This document shows positions 18,267-27,858 of a stretch of DNA of 64,000 nucleotides, piece after piece (position 1 is the first letter of the stretch; each line of letters starts with the position of its first letter). The stretch is from Bradyrhizobium sp. 186 (GTDB lineage Bacteria; Pseudomonadota; Alphaproteobacteria; Rhizobiales; Xanthobacteraceae): assembly GCF_023101685.1 (NCBI RefSeq), contig NZ_CP082164.1, positions 2,666,001 to 2,730,000 on the forward strand, in the 5' to 3' direction. A program made the position numbers and the translations under genes. The notes under the pieces are model-generated. The model ran no database searches. It saw only the letters and a program-made list of their open reading frames with translations, and was not told the DNA's origin.

Positions 18267-18488
18267 ATGGAATTGATCGTCGCTGGTTACGTCAAAGTGC
18301 GGGACCGACGCGCGCTGACGGACTTGCTGGCGCATCGGCTTAAGGTGCTCGCTGAGCTGCAAGCCGTATCAGGCATCAAGCCCGAAAACGCGGTCAGAGC
18401 GATCCACGATGAACTGGGGGTGATCGAAGCCGGCCTCGAAGAACTTAAACCTCCCCCTGGTTCGCTGCCTGAGGACGAGTGGAGCTAG
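18267..18488 (+). CDS. 73-residue hypothetical protein
   Basis: Starts MELIVAGYVKVRDRRALTDL, followed by a short helical domain (HRLKVLAELQAV, IHDELGVIEAGLEELK). It appears to be one of the small soluble proteins frequent in Bradyrhizobium relatives. Two bases separate its stop from the next start, so the two form a micro-operon. Confidence 0.6.
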   Translation: MELIVAGYVKVRDRRALTDLLAHRLKVLAELQAVSGIKPENAVRAIHDELGVIEAGLEELKPPPGSLPEDEWS

Positions 18489-18490
18489 CG

Positions 18491-18712
18491 ATGCGCGTTA
18501 ACAAGATGAATTGGGACAAAATCGGCCGGGTAACGGAGCCGGGTCGATATAAGTGCTTTTTCGGATATCTAACCGTCACGTCAGACGACATCGAAGTGTG
18601 GATGCGCTATCCCGACGCGACGTTCACCTTGATCACGCAAATGGCGGACGAGCAATCGGTGGGTGAAGACTACCGTCTGGGTGCGTTCGACATCGGCAAT
18701 CCTGAACATTAG
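18491..18712 (+). CDS. 73-residue hypothetical protein
   Basis: Starts MRVNKMNWDKIGRVTEPGRY, with beta-strand-like segments (CFFGYLTVTSDDIEVW, ATFTLITQM). The ribosome-binding site is the GGAGCTAG overlapping the end of the previous gene. Unknown function; co-transcribed with the gene at 18267. Confidence 0.6.
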   Translation: MRVNKMNWDKIGRVTEPGRYKCFFGYLTVTSDDIEVWMRYPDATFTLITQMADEQSVGEDYRLGAFDIGNPEH

Positions 18713-19053
18713 GACGCTCCGCCGTCCTCGCCTGCGGCACAGTCCCGAAGGGCGTTGTCTCCAAAAGGATCGCTACCAGCGCTATCTCACGGGTCGTGAA
18801 CGGACCGATAGCGGTCAAGAGCCCGAAGCATTTGGAGCCGTGCATCGTGAGCTGTGAGTGCGCGAGCCCCTCTATCCAGACTGCTTTGCCAGTTTGTAAA
18901 TCGGCGTGGGGTCCCGACGCCGATCGGCGAGCTAAAGCATTGATCCAGCAAGCGGCGAAGGGGTCAATCTTGAACGCCTGTTCACAATGGATCCCGGGCT
19001 CGCGACTTCGTCGCGCTCCGGGATGACGACCGTAACTCCCCTCCTGCGACCGT
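18713..19053. other. spacer carrying an intergenic palindromic repeat
   Basis: No gene. At about 18990-19027 lies GGATCCCGGGCTCGCG, then a short loop, then CGCGCTCCGGGATGACG. This is a palindrome of the type scattered between genes in Bradyrhizobium-like genomes. It may stop or stabilise transcripts between the small genes and ftsZ, which converge here. Confidence 0.5.
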
Positions 19054-20314
19054 TCAGTTGGCGGCGCGGCGCAGGAAGGCCGGGATATCGAGAATAGCCT
19101 CATCGAGCGCATTGCGCGCAGCGGTGCGGCCGTAAGGATCGAGCGGCCGGTCGGCCGCGTGGCGCGCATATTCCGGAGCCGCCCTTGCCAGTTGCCCCAC
19201 GGGCTGTCGCGCTTCGGAGCGGAGCGGCGGGCTTTCCACTTGCGGAAGGGGTGCACTGCGCTCGATGCGATCGGCGATGCGGCGGCCGTCGTTGCGCAGC
19301 CTGCCCGCGAGCTGGGCGATGGCGGTCTCCACCGGTTGCGCCTGAGACGCCGGGTCGAGATTATCGATTCCGGTCGCCACCACCGAGACGCGGACGATAC
19401 CGTCGAGGCTATCGTCAAACGACGCGCCGACGATGATGTTGGCGTCCGGGTCGGCCTCGTCGCGAATGCGGGTCGCAGCTTCGTCGACTTCGTACAGCAT
19501 GAGATCCTTGCCGCCGGTGATGGAGATGATGAGGCCACTGGCGCGCTTGATCGAGGGATTCTCGATCAATGGATTGGAAATCGCGGGCCACAGCAGCGGC
19601 AAGCACGCGCTTCTCGCCGGAGGCCTCGCCCCGTCCCATCATGGCCTTGCCCTTCTCCTTCATGACGGAGAGGACGTCGGCAAAATCGAGATTGATCAGG
19701 CCTTCCTTGACGATGAGGTCGCTGATGCAGGCCACGCCGGAATAAAGCACCTGGTCGGCAAGGGCAAAGGCATCGGCGAACGTGGTCTTCTCGCTGGCCA
19801 CCCGGAACAGGTTCTGGTTCGGGATGATCAGCAGGGTGTCGACCGTCTTCAGCAACTCCTCGATGCCGGCTTCGGCAAAGCGCATGCGGCGCTTTCCCTC
19901 GAAGTAGAATGGCTTGGTGACCACGCCGATCGTGAGAATGCCGAGCTCGCGCGCGATCCTGGCGACGATGGGGGCAGCCCCGGTGCCGGTGCCGCCGCCC
20001 ATGCCGGCCGTCACGAACACCATGTGCGCGCCGGTCAAATGATCGCGGATCGTATCGATTGCCTCCTCGGCTGCGGCGCGTCCCAATTCGGGCTGCGAGC
20101 CGGCGCCAAGGCCTGCAGTCACCGTTGTGCCCAGCTGGATGAGGCGCGTCGCCTTCGACATGGCAAGCGCCTGCGCGTCGGTATTGGCGACAACGAAGTC
20201 GACCCCCTGCAGCCCGGCCGTGATCATGTTGTTGACGGCATTGCCGCCGGCGCCGCCGACCCCGAACACGACAATGCGCGCCTTCATCTCGCGAATATCG
20301 GTGATGCCAGTCAT
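19054..20314 (-). pseudogene. ftsZ: ftsZ paralogue with a single frameshift
   Basis: A tubulin-like GTPase normally forming the division ring. The first part (from 20314) has the nucleotide site [13 protein letters not shown], the tubulin signature [10 protein letters not shown] and the loop [14 protein letters not shown]. At about 19583-19590 the frame changes by one base, after GEKRVLAAA. The rest continues in another frame with [16 protein letters not shown] and [14 protein letters not shown]. It ends in [11 protein letters not shown], the conserved C-terminal tail that binds FtsA/ZipA-type partners. Corrected, it is about 420 residues with a short linker. It stands away from any ftsQA cluster, so it is a secondary copy. 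The frameshift is either real decay or a sequencing error. Confidence 0.85.
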
Positions 20315-20365
20315 TCTGTCCTCGCGGTTGCTCCGGCAGGCCGGGGATGGAGAAAGGTTCGAGTG

Positions 20366-20872
20366 CTACCTGCGAGTCTCGCGGTCTGCTTCCACGATCG
20401 CAGCGGCCAGATGTCCCAATCGACGCGCGGCTTGTCCCGCGACCGCGCCGCCGGCGTGGCGACCGTTCCGCAGAACCGCCACTTCGTCTTCCAGTAGTGC
20501 CGCCCACGCATTGGCGGCCGTCGTCTCGGCGGCCGCCTGCGTCAGCTCGACGGCGAGGCGATCGGCGCGCTCGCGCTCGAACACCGCCCTGTAGGCGGTT
20601 GCGACGGCCTCGAGCCGCGCGACCTCCGCCTTGAATGCCTCGATCTTGACTGCTTCGATCTGTGCCAGGGAGGCATCGATCGGGTCTGCCCGGCGGCCGC
20701 GTCGTGGGCGGGGTGTGGACCGGACCTCGGAGACATCAACGCTCAACAGGGCCTTGCCGTCCTCCGACCGCGAGCGCGGCAACCGGCGGCGTCTCGCAAG
20801 CGAACGCGCGGCCTCTCGGGAGATATGGAGGCGGGCACCCAGATCGGCATACGTCAACAACTCAACGCACAT
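20366..20872 (-). CDS. HTH plus coiled-coil DNA-binding protein
   Basis: A 168-residue protein starting MCVELLTYADLGARL, with a strong AGGAGAA site upstream. Residues 5-50 form a helix-turn-helix (YADLGARLHISREAARSLARR), followed by a basic linker and a long alanine/glutamate helix (IEAFKAEVARLEAVATAYR). The layout resembles small plasmid or transposon partition and regulatory proteins, but no family can be named securely. It lies 51 bases upstream of the ftsZ paralogue on the same strand. The IS701-type element starts about 70 bases before its start codon. Confidence 0.65.
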   Translation of the reverse strand: MCVELLTYADLGARLHISREAARSLARRRRLPRSRSEDGKALLSVDVSEVRSTPRPRRGRRADPIDASLAQIEAVKIEAFKAEVARLEAVATAYRAVFERERADRLAVELTQAAAETTAANAWAALLEDEVAVLRNGRHAGGAVAGQAARRLGHLAAAIVEADRETRR

Positions 20873-20939
20873 CGGCGCTTCTCCTGGAGCGAACCGGGAA
20901 GGCATTTCGAGCTAATGATGGCTGGACGATTACCGCAGG

Positions 20940-22382
20940 CTAGCATTACAGTTGCTTTGTTTGCGGGCTTCTGAATCCATGGGCAACCATGATTCGAATG
21001 TCGTGGACGCGGGCCGCGTCGGTTGAGGAGACGCTTGCGTTGTGGGCGGCGTCGCTTCGAGAGATCAAGCAACGGATACGTCCGTTGTTCACGCAAGAGC
21101 GTGTGGCGACGAATGCAGGCTTGTTCCTGGAAGGTCTGCTCGGAGATGAGCAGCGCAAGACCGGCTGGATGCGCGCGGAGGCGGCTGGCGATCCTGGCCC
21201 ATGGCGTCAGCAGGCAATTCTGGGTCGTGGAGATTGGGACGCTGATGCCCTGCGCGATATCGTCCGCGACTATGTCATCGAGCATTTGGCGGATGACGAT
21301 GCGGTGCTGGTGATCGACGAGACCGGCTTTCTCAAGCAGGGTAAGGCCTCATGCGGAGTGGCACGGCAATACACTGGTTCGGCAGGGAAGATTACGAACT
21401 GCCAGATCGGCGTCTTCGCTACCTACGTTTCGCGTCATGGTCATGCGTTCATCGATCGCGCGTTGTATCTTCCGAAGGAATGGACTGACGATCCAGATCG
21501 TCTGGAAGCCGCATATGTGCCTGCCGATGTCGGCTTTGCGACCAAACCAAAGCTTGCGACGAGAATGATCGCACGTGCGATAGCCGCGTCTGTACCATTC
21601 AAGTGGGTTGCCGGTGACACGGTCTACGGTGTTGGCGATATCGAACAGCAGCTACGGCGGGCAGGCAAAGGCTATGTGCTCGGGGTCAGCAGCTCTCATG
21701 TCTTCCGATCCTGGGGCAAGCGACAGCCGGTCGCCGGCAAGGCCGAAGACATCGCCCGGACGCGGCGCCCGTCCGACTGGAAGCGCTTGTCGGCGGGAGC
21801 CGGAACCAAAGGACCGAGGCTGCATGACTGGTGTTATCTCGAACTGGCCGATCTCGAGGTCGAGCAGTTCAACAGCGCAAATGATGGTTTATGGACGCGC
21901 GGTCTGCTGATCCGTCGCCATATCGCCGATGGCGATCTCGCCTTCTTCACCACCTGGTGCCCAGCGGGAACATCAATTGAAACGCTGGTCGCGGTCGAAG
22001 GCCATCGATGGGCGATCGAGGACAGCTTTGAAACCGCGAAAAACGAGTTCGGGCTCGATCACAACGAGAGCAGGTCCTGGCATGGCTGGCATCGCCACGT
22101 GTCCCTGGTGATGCTCGCCTTCGCCATGATGGCGGCGATCCGCCATCGCGCCAATCCGCCACCGCCCAAAAAAACCAAACGCCGCCCCCCGGCAAAAGCC
22201 AAAGCACACCCACGCCGCCGCTGATCCGTTGGTCAATCCAGGAAATCCGCCGCATCGCCATCAGGCTTGCTCGAAAGCGGATCCAACCCGCGCATGTCAT
22301 CGCATGGTCATTCTGGCGCAGAGCTCACCAGGCTGCCGCTCAGCGCGCGCATCTCAAAGCAAAACGGCAACTGTAATGTTAG
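20940..22382 (+). mobile_element. IS701 family insertion sequence
   Basis: About 1.44 kb bounded by inverted ends CATTACAGTTGC (left, after CTAG) and GCAACTGTAATG (right, before TTAG). The family targets YTAR, and the flanking four bases here are CTAG and TTAG, close but not identical. One transposase gene fills the element. The right end directly abuts the left end of the IS5-type element. Confidence 0.8.
20989..22224 (+). CDS. IS701 family transposase
   Basis: A 411-residue DDE transposase. The catalytic acids are visible in context: Asp in VLVIDETGFLKQGK, Asp in KWVAGDTVYG and Glu in RWAIEDSFETAKNEFGLDH. The C-terminus is Pro/Lys/Arg-rich. The frame is intact, so the element could be active. 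Confidence 0.9.
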   Translation: MIRMSWTRAASVEETLALWAASLREIKQRIRPLFTQERVATNAGLFLEGLLGDEQRKTGWMRAEAAGDPGPWRQQAILGRGDWDADALRDIVRDYVIEHLADDDAVLVIDETGFLKQGKASCGVARQYTGSAGKITNCQIGVFATYVSRHGHAFIDRALYLPKEWTDDPDRLEAAYVPADVGFATKPKLATRMIARAIAASVPFKWVAGDTVYGVGDIEQQLRRAGKGYVLGVSSSHVFRSWGKRQPVAGKAEDIARTRRPSDWKRLSAGAGTKGPRLHDWCYLELADLEVEQFNSANDGLWTRGLLIRRHIADGDLAFFTTWCPAGTSIETLVAVEGHRWAIEDSFETAKNEFGLDHNESRSWHGWHRHVSLVMLAFAMMAAIRHRANPPPPKKTKRRPPAKAKAHPRRR

Positions 22383-23313
22383 TGTCTGTCCGGGAACATC
22401 TTGAATCATCGGAATCATTTGTGATTCAAGGGTGGCGGTCCGATTCGAAGGGGCGCCCATGTGGACGAAGGAGAACCGCGGTCGTTACGACCGAAGCCGG
22501 CTACGCTATCCAAGCGATTTGACTGATGAGGAATGGGCGTTGGTGGAGCCGCTGATTGCGCCAGCCAAGCGAGGCGGCAACAAGCGCACGGTCGATGTGC
22601 GCGAGGTGATCAATGGCCTGATGTATGTGCTGAGCACCGGTTGCCAATGGCGAGCGATCCCGAAGGACCTGCCGCCACGCAGCACGGTGCACGACTATTT
22701 TGACTTGTGGGCTTGGAACGGCACGCTCGATCGCATCCATCACGCGCTCTATGTACAATGTCGAGAATTGGCTAACCGAGAACCCAGCCCGAGCGCCGCC
22801 ATCATCGACAGTCAAAGCGTCAAGAGCGCGGAAAAAGGGGGGCGTGGATCGACCCGCATGGCTACGATGCGGGCAAGAAGATCAAGGGCAAGAAGCGCCA
22901 CATCCTAGTCGATACTCAAGGCTTGCTGCTCCACGCCCTCGTGCATTCGGCGGACATCCAGGATCGTGACGGTGGGGTGCTGGTGATGGCCACGCTGTTT
23001 GGCCTGCATCCATTCCTGCTGAAGCTCTATGCTGACGGCGGCTATCAGGGGCCGATCTTTCAGTCCGCCGTTCGCAAAATCCTCCGGCAAATCGACGTCG
23101 AGATCGTCAAGCGCTCCGATACAGCAAAGAGTTTTGCGATCTTGCCCAATGGATCGTCGAACGCACCATCGCCTGGCTCAACCGCTGCCGCCGTTTGGCC
23201 AAGGATTGGGAGTGCCTCAACCGAAAGGCATTGGCGTTCTTGCGCCTCGCCTCAATCCGCCTCATGCTGCGAAAGCTCTGCCAAAAAACAGCATGATCCC
23301 GGACAGACTCTAA
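22383..23313 (+). mobile_element. IS5 family (IS427-like) insertion sequence, defective
   Basis: About 0.93 kb. The ends read GTCTGTCCGGGA near 22384 and TCCCGGACAGAC at about 23297-23308. Counting the outer bases, the two ends match as TTAGTGTCTGTCCGGGA and TTAGAGTCTGTCCGGGA with one mismatch. The transposase inside is broken. Confidence 0.8.
22459..23296 (+). pseudogene. IS5 family transposase with two frame changes
   Basis: The first part, MWTKENRGRYDRSRLRYPSD to IIDSQSVKSAEKGG, contains the first catalytic Asp. At a run of A and G near 22835-22847 the frame shifts by -1 into DPHGYDAGKKIKGKKRHILV. Many IS427-group elements use a programmed frameshift at such a place. A second change at about 23145 leads to WIVERTIAWLNRCRRLAKD, which holds the last Glu, and ends at about 23296. 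The second change is not expected in a working element. Confidence 0.8.
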
Positions 23314-23443
23314 GGCGCTCAGGTCGGACTCGTCGTTTCGCAGTGAACTAGATTGGGCGCGTTTCATCACGCTGGGAACACCCCACCGCACTAGTTGCAC
23401 GACCGCCTGACCGAGAACAACGCCGCAGATTGAGGATGAATGT

Positions 23444-23851
23444 ATGCGCCAGATTCCGTTGGGAACCAAAGGAACGTTTACATTGCGTGTGCAACCCGAA
23501 CATCTTGCCAACCGATTCAAGGACGCCATATTGCCGCGAGTGTTGGCGACGCCCGTGATGATTCTGATCATGGAAAACGCCGCGCTCAATGCCATCAGGC
23601 CGTTTCTGGATGCAGGTGAAAGCGCGGTCGGCACTGCAGTAGATGTACAACATTTCGCTGCTACGCCCGTAGACCTCGACGTGTGCGCGACGGCCGAGGT
23701 AGTCAACGTCGAAGGAAAACGAGTTGACTTCAGGGTGTCGGCAAGCGACGGCATGGAAGAGATCGGCAGCGGAACCCACCAGCGAATCGTGATCGATCTT
23801 GGTCCGTTCAACGAGCGCCTCGCCAGGAAGGCAGCCGTTGGCGCTGCGTAG
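23444..23851 (+). CDS. hot-dog thioesterase (FlK/fluoroacetyl-CoA thioesterase-like)
   Basis: A 135-residue hot-dog protein starting MRQIPLGTKGTFTLRV. The candidate catalytic Glu lies in MENAALNAI (about residue 44) and the His in VDVQHFAAT (about residue 70), matching the FlK-like group. Physiological substrates are usually short acyl-CoAs. It is a single gene between the IS elements and the peroxidase gene. Confidence 0.75.
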   Translation: MRQIPLGTKGTFTLRVQPEHLANRFKDAILPRVLATPVMILIMENAALNAIRPFLDAGESAVGTAVDVQHFAATPVDLDVCATAEVVNVEGKRVDFRVSASDGMEEIGSGTHQRIVIDLGPFNERLARKAAVGAA

Positions 23852-24005
23852 TCAACTTTAGAGACTAGTGACGAACCTCGGATGCGCCTGTTGGAGAGAC
23901 GACGTGCAGCTTTGAAGCAATCTCAAATCACTTACAGTAATTCAGGCAGAGCGCTTGAGAGTTTTTGTCGTAGAGTTTTTCAGTTCAAGAGCAAAGGCAT
24001 ATTGG

Positions 24006-25313
24006 ATGCGCGCCACATCCCTCTCGGTCCTATTGCTCCTATCGTGTATTTTCGCGGTGCTTGCTGCGCCGGCGGTTAATGAAGACACAGCCGTCGGTCC
24101 ACCGCCCGCGCTGGCGCCAGGGCAGGCACCACCGTTGCCCAAGCAAGGACTGCTGGCCGAGCCGCGCTCATCAAATCAGGTCGGCTTTCCCGCGGCTCTG
24201 ACCGCGTCGGTTGTCCCGCCGGCCAGCCCGCTTACGCCTGCCATAGTTGCGTTGGGTGAGAAGCTGTTCTTCGACGGTCGGCTCTCAGGTGACGGCACTG
24301 TCGCCTGCGCCACGTGCCACGATCCGGCTCGCGCCTTCACCGACGGCAGGCCCGCGTCAGTCGGCATCCACGGCCGCGTCGGTCAACGCAACGCACCAAC
24401 CGTGTTGAATGCGCTCTATAACAAAACGCAGTTTTGGGATGGCCGGGTCAATACGCTGGAGCAGCAGGCGGCACTGCCGATCACGAATCCCTTCGAGATG
24501 GGCTCGGCCACTATCGACGATGCTGTGTCGAGAATCGCTGGCGATAAGGACTATCAGAGCCAATTTATGCAGGCCTTCGGCCGGGGCGTGAACAAACAGG
24601 ATATGTTGCGCGCCATTGCCACTTACGAACGGACGCTAGTTTCATTCGATTCTCCCTTCGACCAATTCATGGCTGGAGACGCCAACGCCATAAGCGACTC
24701 GGCCAAACGCGGCTGGGAATTGTTCAATACCAAGGCCCGCTGCAACCTCTGCCATGCTTTGACGGACAGTCAGCGGGATGTAACCGTCTTCACCGACAAC
24801 GATTTTCACAACATTGGCATCGGAATCCTCCGGCATCGTGTCGGCCCCTTGGCGCAGCAGGCAGAGCATGAGCTGGCGCAAGGACATCTGGAGGTTGTCG
24901 ATGCTGCGGCGATCACGAGCGAGATGTCGGTCCTCGGGCGCTTCCTCATTACGAAGAAGCAGAGTGATATCGCGTCGTTCAAGACGCCGGACCTGCGAAA
25001 TGTCCTCGTGACGGGGCCTTACTTCCACGACGGATCGATGCAATCCCTGTGGGATGTCGTAGATCATTACAACAAGGGTGACGGCATCACTGACCCGTGG
25101 CTCGACGAGGACATGCAGCCGTTGGCGCTGACGGAGCCCGAGATCGACGACGTGGTGGCGTTTCTTGCCTCACTGACAAGCCCGCAATACAAGCAAGTCG
25201 GTGACCAGGAGTATGCACGGCAACTTGCTATATCTAAAGTGAACCGCCCACAGCGGGACACCGCGCGGGCGTTCGGACCGAAGCCATCGCAGCCAAAGCC
25301 GCCTCCGTTTTGA
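24006..25313 (+). CDS. di-haem cytochrome c peroxidase/MauG family protein
   Basis: A 435-residue secreted protein. A signal peptide (MRATSLSVLLLLSCIFAVLAA) is followed by a Pro-rich stretch, then two c-type haem sites, CATCH (residues 101-105) and CNLCH (246-250). The segment LRNVLVTGPYFHDGSMQSL is typical of bacterial peroxidases and supplies an axial ligand region. It reduces hydrogen peroxide in the periplasm or oxidises a partner protein. The frame is open to 23955, but the signal peptide favours 24006. A Pro-rich C-terminal tail is unusual. Confidence 0.88.
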   Translation: MRATSLSVLLLLSCIFAVLAAPAVNEDTAVGPPPALAPGQAPPLPKQGLLAEPRSSNQVGFPAALTASVVPPASPLTPAIVALGEKLFFDGRLSGDGTVACATCHDPARAFTDGRPASVGIHGRVGQRNAPTVLNALYNKTQFWDGRVNTLEQQAALPITNPFEMGSATIDDAVSRIAGDKDYQSQFMQAFGRGVNKQDMLRAIATYERTLVSFDSPFDQFMAGDANAISDSAKRGWELFNTKARCNLCHALTDSQRDVTVFTDNDFHNIGIGILRHRVGPLAQQAEHELAQGHLEVVDAAAITSEMSVLGRFLITKKQSDIASFKTPDLRNVLVTGPYFHDGSMQSLWDVVDHYNKGDGITDPWLDEDMQPLALTEPEIDDVVAFLASLTSPQYKQVGDQEYARQLAISKVNRPQRDTARAFGPKPSQPKPPPF

Positions 25314-25555
25314 TTGTTCGTTGAGATTCCCGGAAACTCTGCGATCTGAGTTGAGCCGCGGCACAAGCGTGAGGCTGTTAAAGGTTCCCCGATCCCCTTC
25401 GAAATCGAATTTAAATTTCTGAAAAGCTTTTTAATGGCTCTGCTCCGGACGGAATGCAAGGGATGCCCTTTCGTGAACGACCATGAGCTGGTCGCTGCAC
25501 CAGTTCGTCCAGTCAGGACTGCCGATGCAGGAACGCATCTGTCGAAAGAAGTCCT

Positions 25556-26320
25556 GTGACATCAAGTACTGCTATGTTCAACGATCTTGACGGCGTTATG
25601 TGCGCGCATTCATCGGACCAGGTCGAGAACCGCCAGCACCAAGCGGCCGTGATGCTGGAAACCAGGCATCTGTCCCGGAGAGTGGGACAGCGAACTCTTG
25701 TCCAAAACGTCAGCGTTCGGGTCGCGGCGGGTGATATTCTCGCCGTCGTCGGGCCGAGCGGGGCCGGAAAGTCGTCGTTCCTCCGGCTGCTCAATCGGTT
25801 GGACGAACCGACTGCCGGCGCGGTTCTGCTCAAAGGCAAAGATCACCGGTCAATCGCCCCGCAGGAGTTGCGGCGGCGGATCGGCATGGTCATGCAGACG
25901 GCTTATCTGTTTCCCGGCACAGTCTCCGCAAACATCGCGTTCGGACCGAGCCAGCGTAGGGAAGCCCTGGCGCCCGCACAGATCGCATCGCTGCTCGAGC
26001 GCGTCGGCTTGCCCGGATTCGAGAATCGCGACGTCGGCAACCTGTCCGGCGGCGAAGCCCAGCGTGTCGCATTGGCGCGAACGCTGGCGAATGCCCCTGA
26101 GGTACTACTGCTCGACGAGCCGACCTCCGCACTCGATGAGGTGTCTGTGCGCGGAATCGAGGAGCTCGTTCTCGGCATTGTTCGAGAGCGACGAATGGCG
26201 TGCGTGATCGTCACACATAATCGTGCCCAGACAGCCCGTCTGGCGGGAAGGACGATGGTCATGGAAGCGGGCAGGCTTGTTGCGATCGGCACGACCAGGG
26301 AGGTGCTGCATGACGGCTGA
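25556..26320 (+). CDS. fetA: ABC transporter ATP-binding protein, FetA (YbbL)-like
   Basis: A single ABC domain with Walker A GPSGAGKSS, Q-loop MVMQTAYLFPG, signature NLSGGEAQRV and Walker B VLLLDEPTSALD. The first about 30 residues before LETRHLSRRVG are weakly conserved. The real start may be the GTG at 25556 or the ATG at 25652. It overlaps the permease gene by 11 bases. FetAB in E. coli is linked to iron export and peroxide tolerance, and here it sits just after a peroxidase gene. The function is inferred from the pairing. Confidence 0.75.
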   Translation: MTSSTAMFNDLDGVMCAHSSDQVENRQHQAAVMLETRHLSRRVGQRTLVQNVSVRVAAGDILAVVGPSGAGKSSFLRLLNRLDEPTAGAVLLKGKDHRSIAPQELRRRIGMVMQTAYLFPGTVSANIAFGPSQRREALAPAQIASLLERVGLPGFENRDVGNLSGGEAQRVALARTLANAPEVLLLDEPTSALDEVSVRGIEELVLGIVRERRMACVIVTHNRAQTARLAGRTMVMEAGRLVAIGTTREVLHDG

Positions 26321-27143
26321 GCTGCAGAGCTACATCGGCAACGATGTGTTGACGGGCCTCGCGCAGGCGGTCGGTGCCGTCGGGCTGTGCGCGGCCGTGG
26401 TGGTGCTGTGCCGACGGCATGCTGTCCGAGTGGAGCGCGAGGCGGCAGTGTCGATGGCACGCGGCCTCGTCCAGATGGTTCTGGTCGGGATGGTTCTGGC
26501 GCTGCTGCTGCACGGCAGCCTGCTGATCGGTTCTCTCATTCTCCTGATGATGACGGTCGCTGCAGCGGTCACGGCCGCCCGCCGCCTCAAGGGAATGGAT
26601 GGCGCGCTATTGCTGTGTTTCTGGGCGATCGCCGCGGGCGCTGGAACCGTCATCGCCGTGATGCTTGCGACCCGGGCCCTCCGGCCGGACATTTCGATGC
26701 TCGTGCCGGTAGGCAGCATGATCATTGCCAATGCCATGAATGCGTGTGCGCAGGCCGTGGAGCGCTTCCGGGCCGAAATCGTCGCCCATGTCGGTCAGAT
26801 CGAAGCAGGACTCTCGCTGGGCGCCGAGCCTGAGGTCACGGTTGCGCCTTATCTTCAGAGCGCCGTCTACGCGAGCCTTCTGCCTAGGCTTGACATGCTG
26901 AAGTCTCTCGGACTGGTGTGGATCCCGGGAGTGATGGCCGGCATGATGGTTTCGGGCGCTAGTCCGGTTTACGCGGGCATCTACCAATTCATCATCGTTG
27001 CCATGATCTTGGCTGCCTCAGGTATCGCCGGGCTCGTCGCGACCGTTCTCATGCGCCCGCGAGTGTTCTCCCCGGCCGCGCAATTGACACTTCGCCCCGG
27101 AGAGGCGCTGGCGTCGGGTTTCGAGCCCGCGGCGACGCACTGA
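26310..27143 (+). CDS. fetB: FetB (YbbM)-like ABC permease
   Basis: A 277-residue membrane protein of the UPF0014/FetB family with about seven hydrophobic segments. Family marks are VPVGSMIIANAMNACAQAV and the late segment LGLVWIPGVMAGMMVSGASP, followed by YQFIIVAMIL. It begins inside the end of the ATPase gene, so the two subunits are made together. Confidence 0.85.
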   Translation: MTAELQSYIGNDVLTGLAQAVGAVGLCAAVVVLCRRHAVRVEREAAVSMARGLVQMVLVGMVLALLLHGSLLIGSLILLMMTVAAAVTAARRLKGMDGALLLCFWAIAAGAGTVIAVMLATRALRPDISMLVPVGSMIIANAMNACAQAVERFRAEIVAHVGQIEAGLSLGAEPEVTVAPYLQSAVYASLLPRLDMLKSLGLVWIPGVMAGMMVSGASPVYAGIYQFIIVAMILAASGIAGLVATVLMRPRVFSPAAQLTLRPGEALASGFEPAATH

Positions 27144-27858
27144 TCTCGAATGATTGGCCCGACTGACCATGTCGATTGCGCGCGGCTTGGCCCGGAGCTC
27201 GTCCGGTCAACGTTGAGTGGTCTTGCTGTTCGTCTTCGCGAACGCGCAGTCGGCGATTGCAGCGCCTGGATGCCCGCTCTCACATTCAGACTGTACTCTG
27301 ATCGGTCGGTAGATTTCTTCCAGCTTGAGCTTCATTGCTCGGCTTTTGTCGGGCCGCGCGGCCACCCGCGCGCTTTACCGAAGCACCTTTCTTAAATCGC
27401 GTGTGAATAAGAGGCTCGCCGTAGCCCACCTCGGTTGAGCTGACCCAATTTTCAGACCTGCCCTGTCCTTGCTAGATCAAGCAGAGTTCCTTGCGCACAG
27501 GCCCAGTTCGGTCATTTGCTGGATCACAAGCCGTCCTGCATTCATCTAGATCTCAAAGAATGCCCTTCTGTCGGCCTCGGATCTTCCAGTTCTGCTGCGC
27601 GGTCTGTTCCGCCGTCGGGTCTGTTCGGAATGAGTTCCGTCATTCACCTACCCTGCGACACCGCGACGGCACATGCCGCCCCCTGCGCGACCGCAGATGT
27701 TGGTCGCGACGACGATCTTGGCTTCCCAGCGCCACCGGATGGCGTTGAGGCCGTTTAGCCAAGCAACTAGCGCGAGCGGAGACGCACCTTCACGGGAATC
27801 GCGCGAAGTGCTACATTATTTTGAGCGAGGGGCGGCAAACTCTGAAGGGAGACCCTCC
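27144..27858. other. spacer without a convincing gene
   Basis: About 700 bases. The plus-strand frame 27516-27758 (MLDHKPSCIHLDLKEC onward) is open for 80 codons but has unlikely composition and no clear site. I see no repeat or RNA here. It may be decayed coding sequence. Confidence 0.3.

Noticed and set aside
19583..19590. Programmed frameshift in ftsZ
   Set aside because: No slippery heptamer or stimulatory structure is visible at the break, and the family is not known to use recoding.
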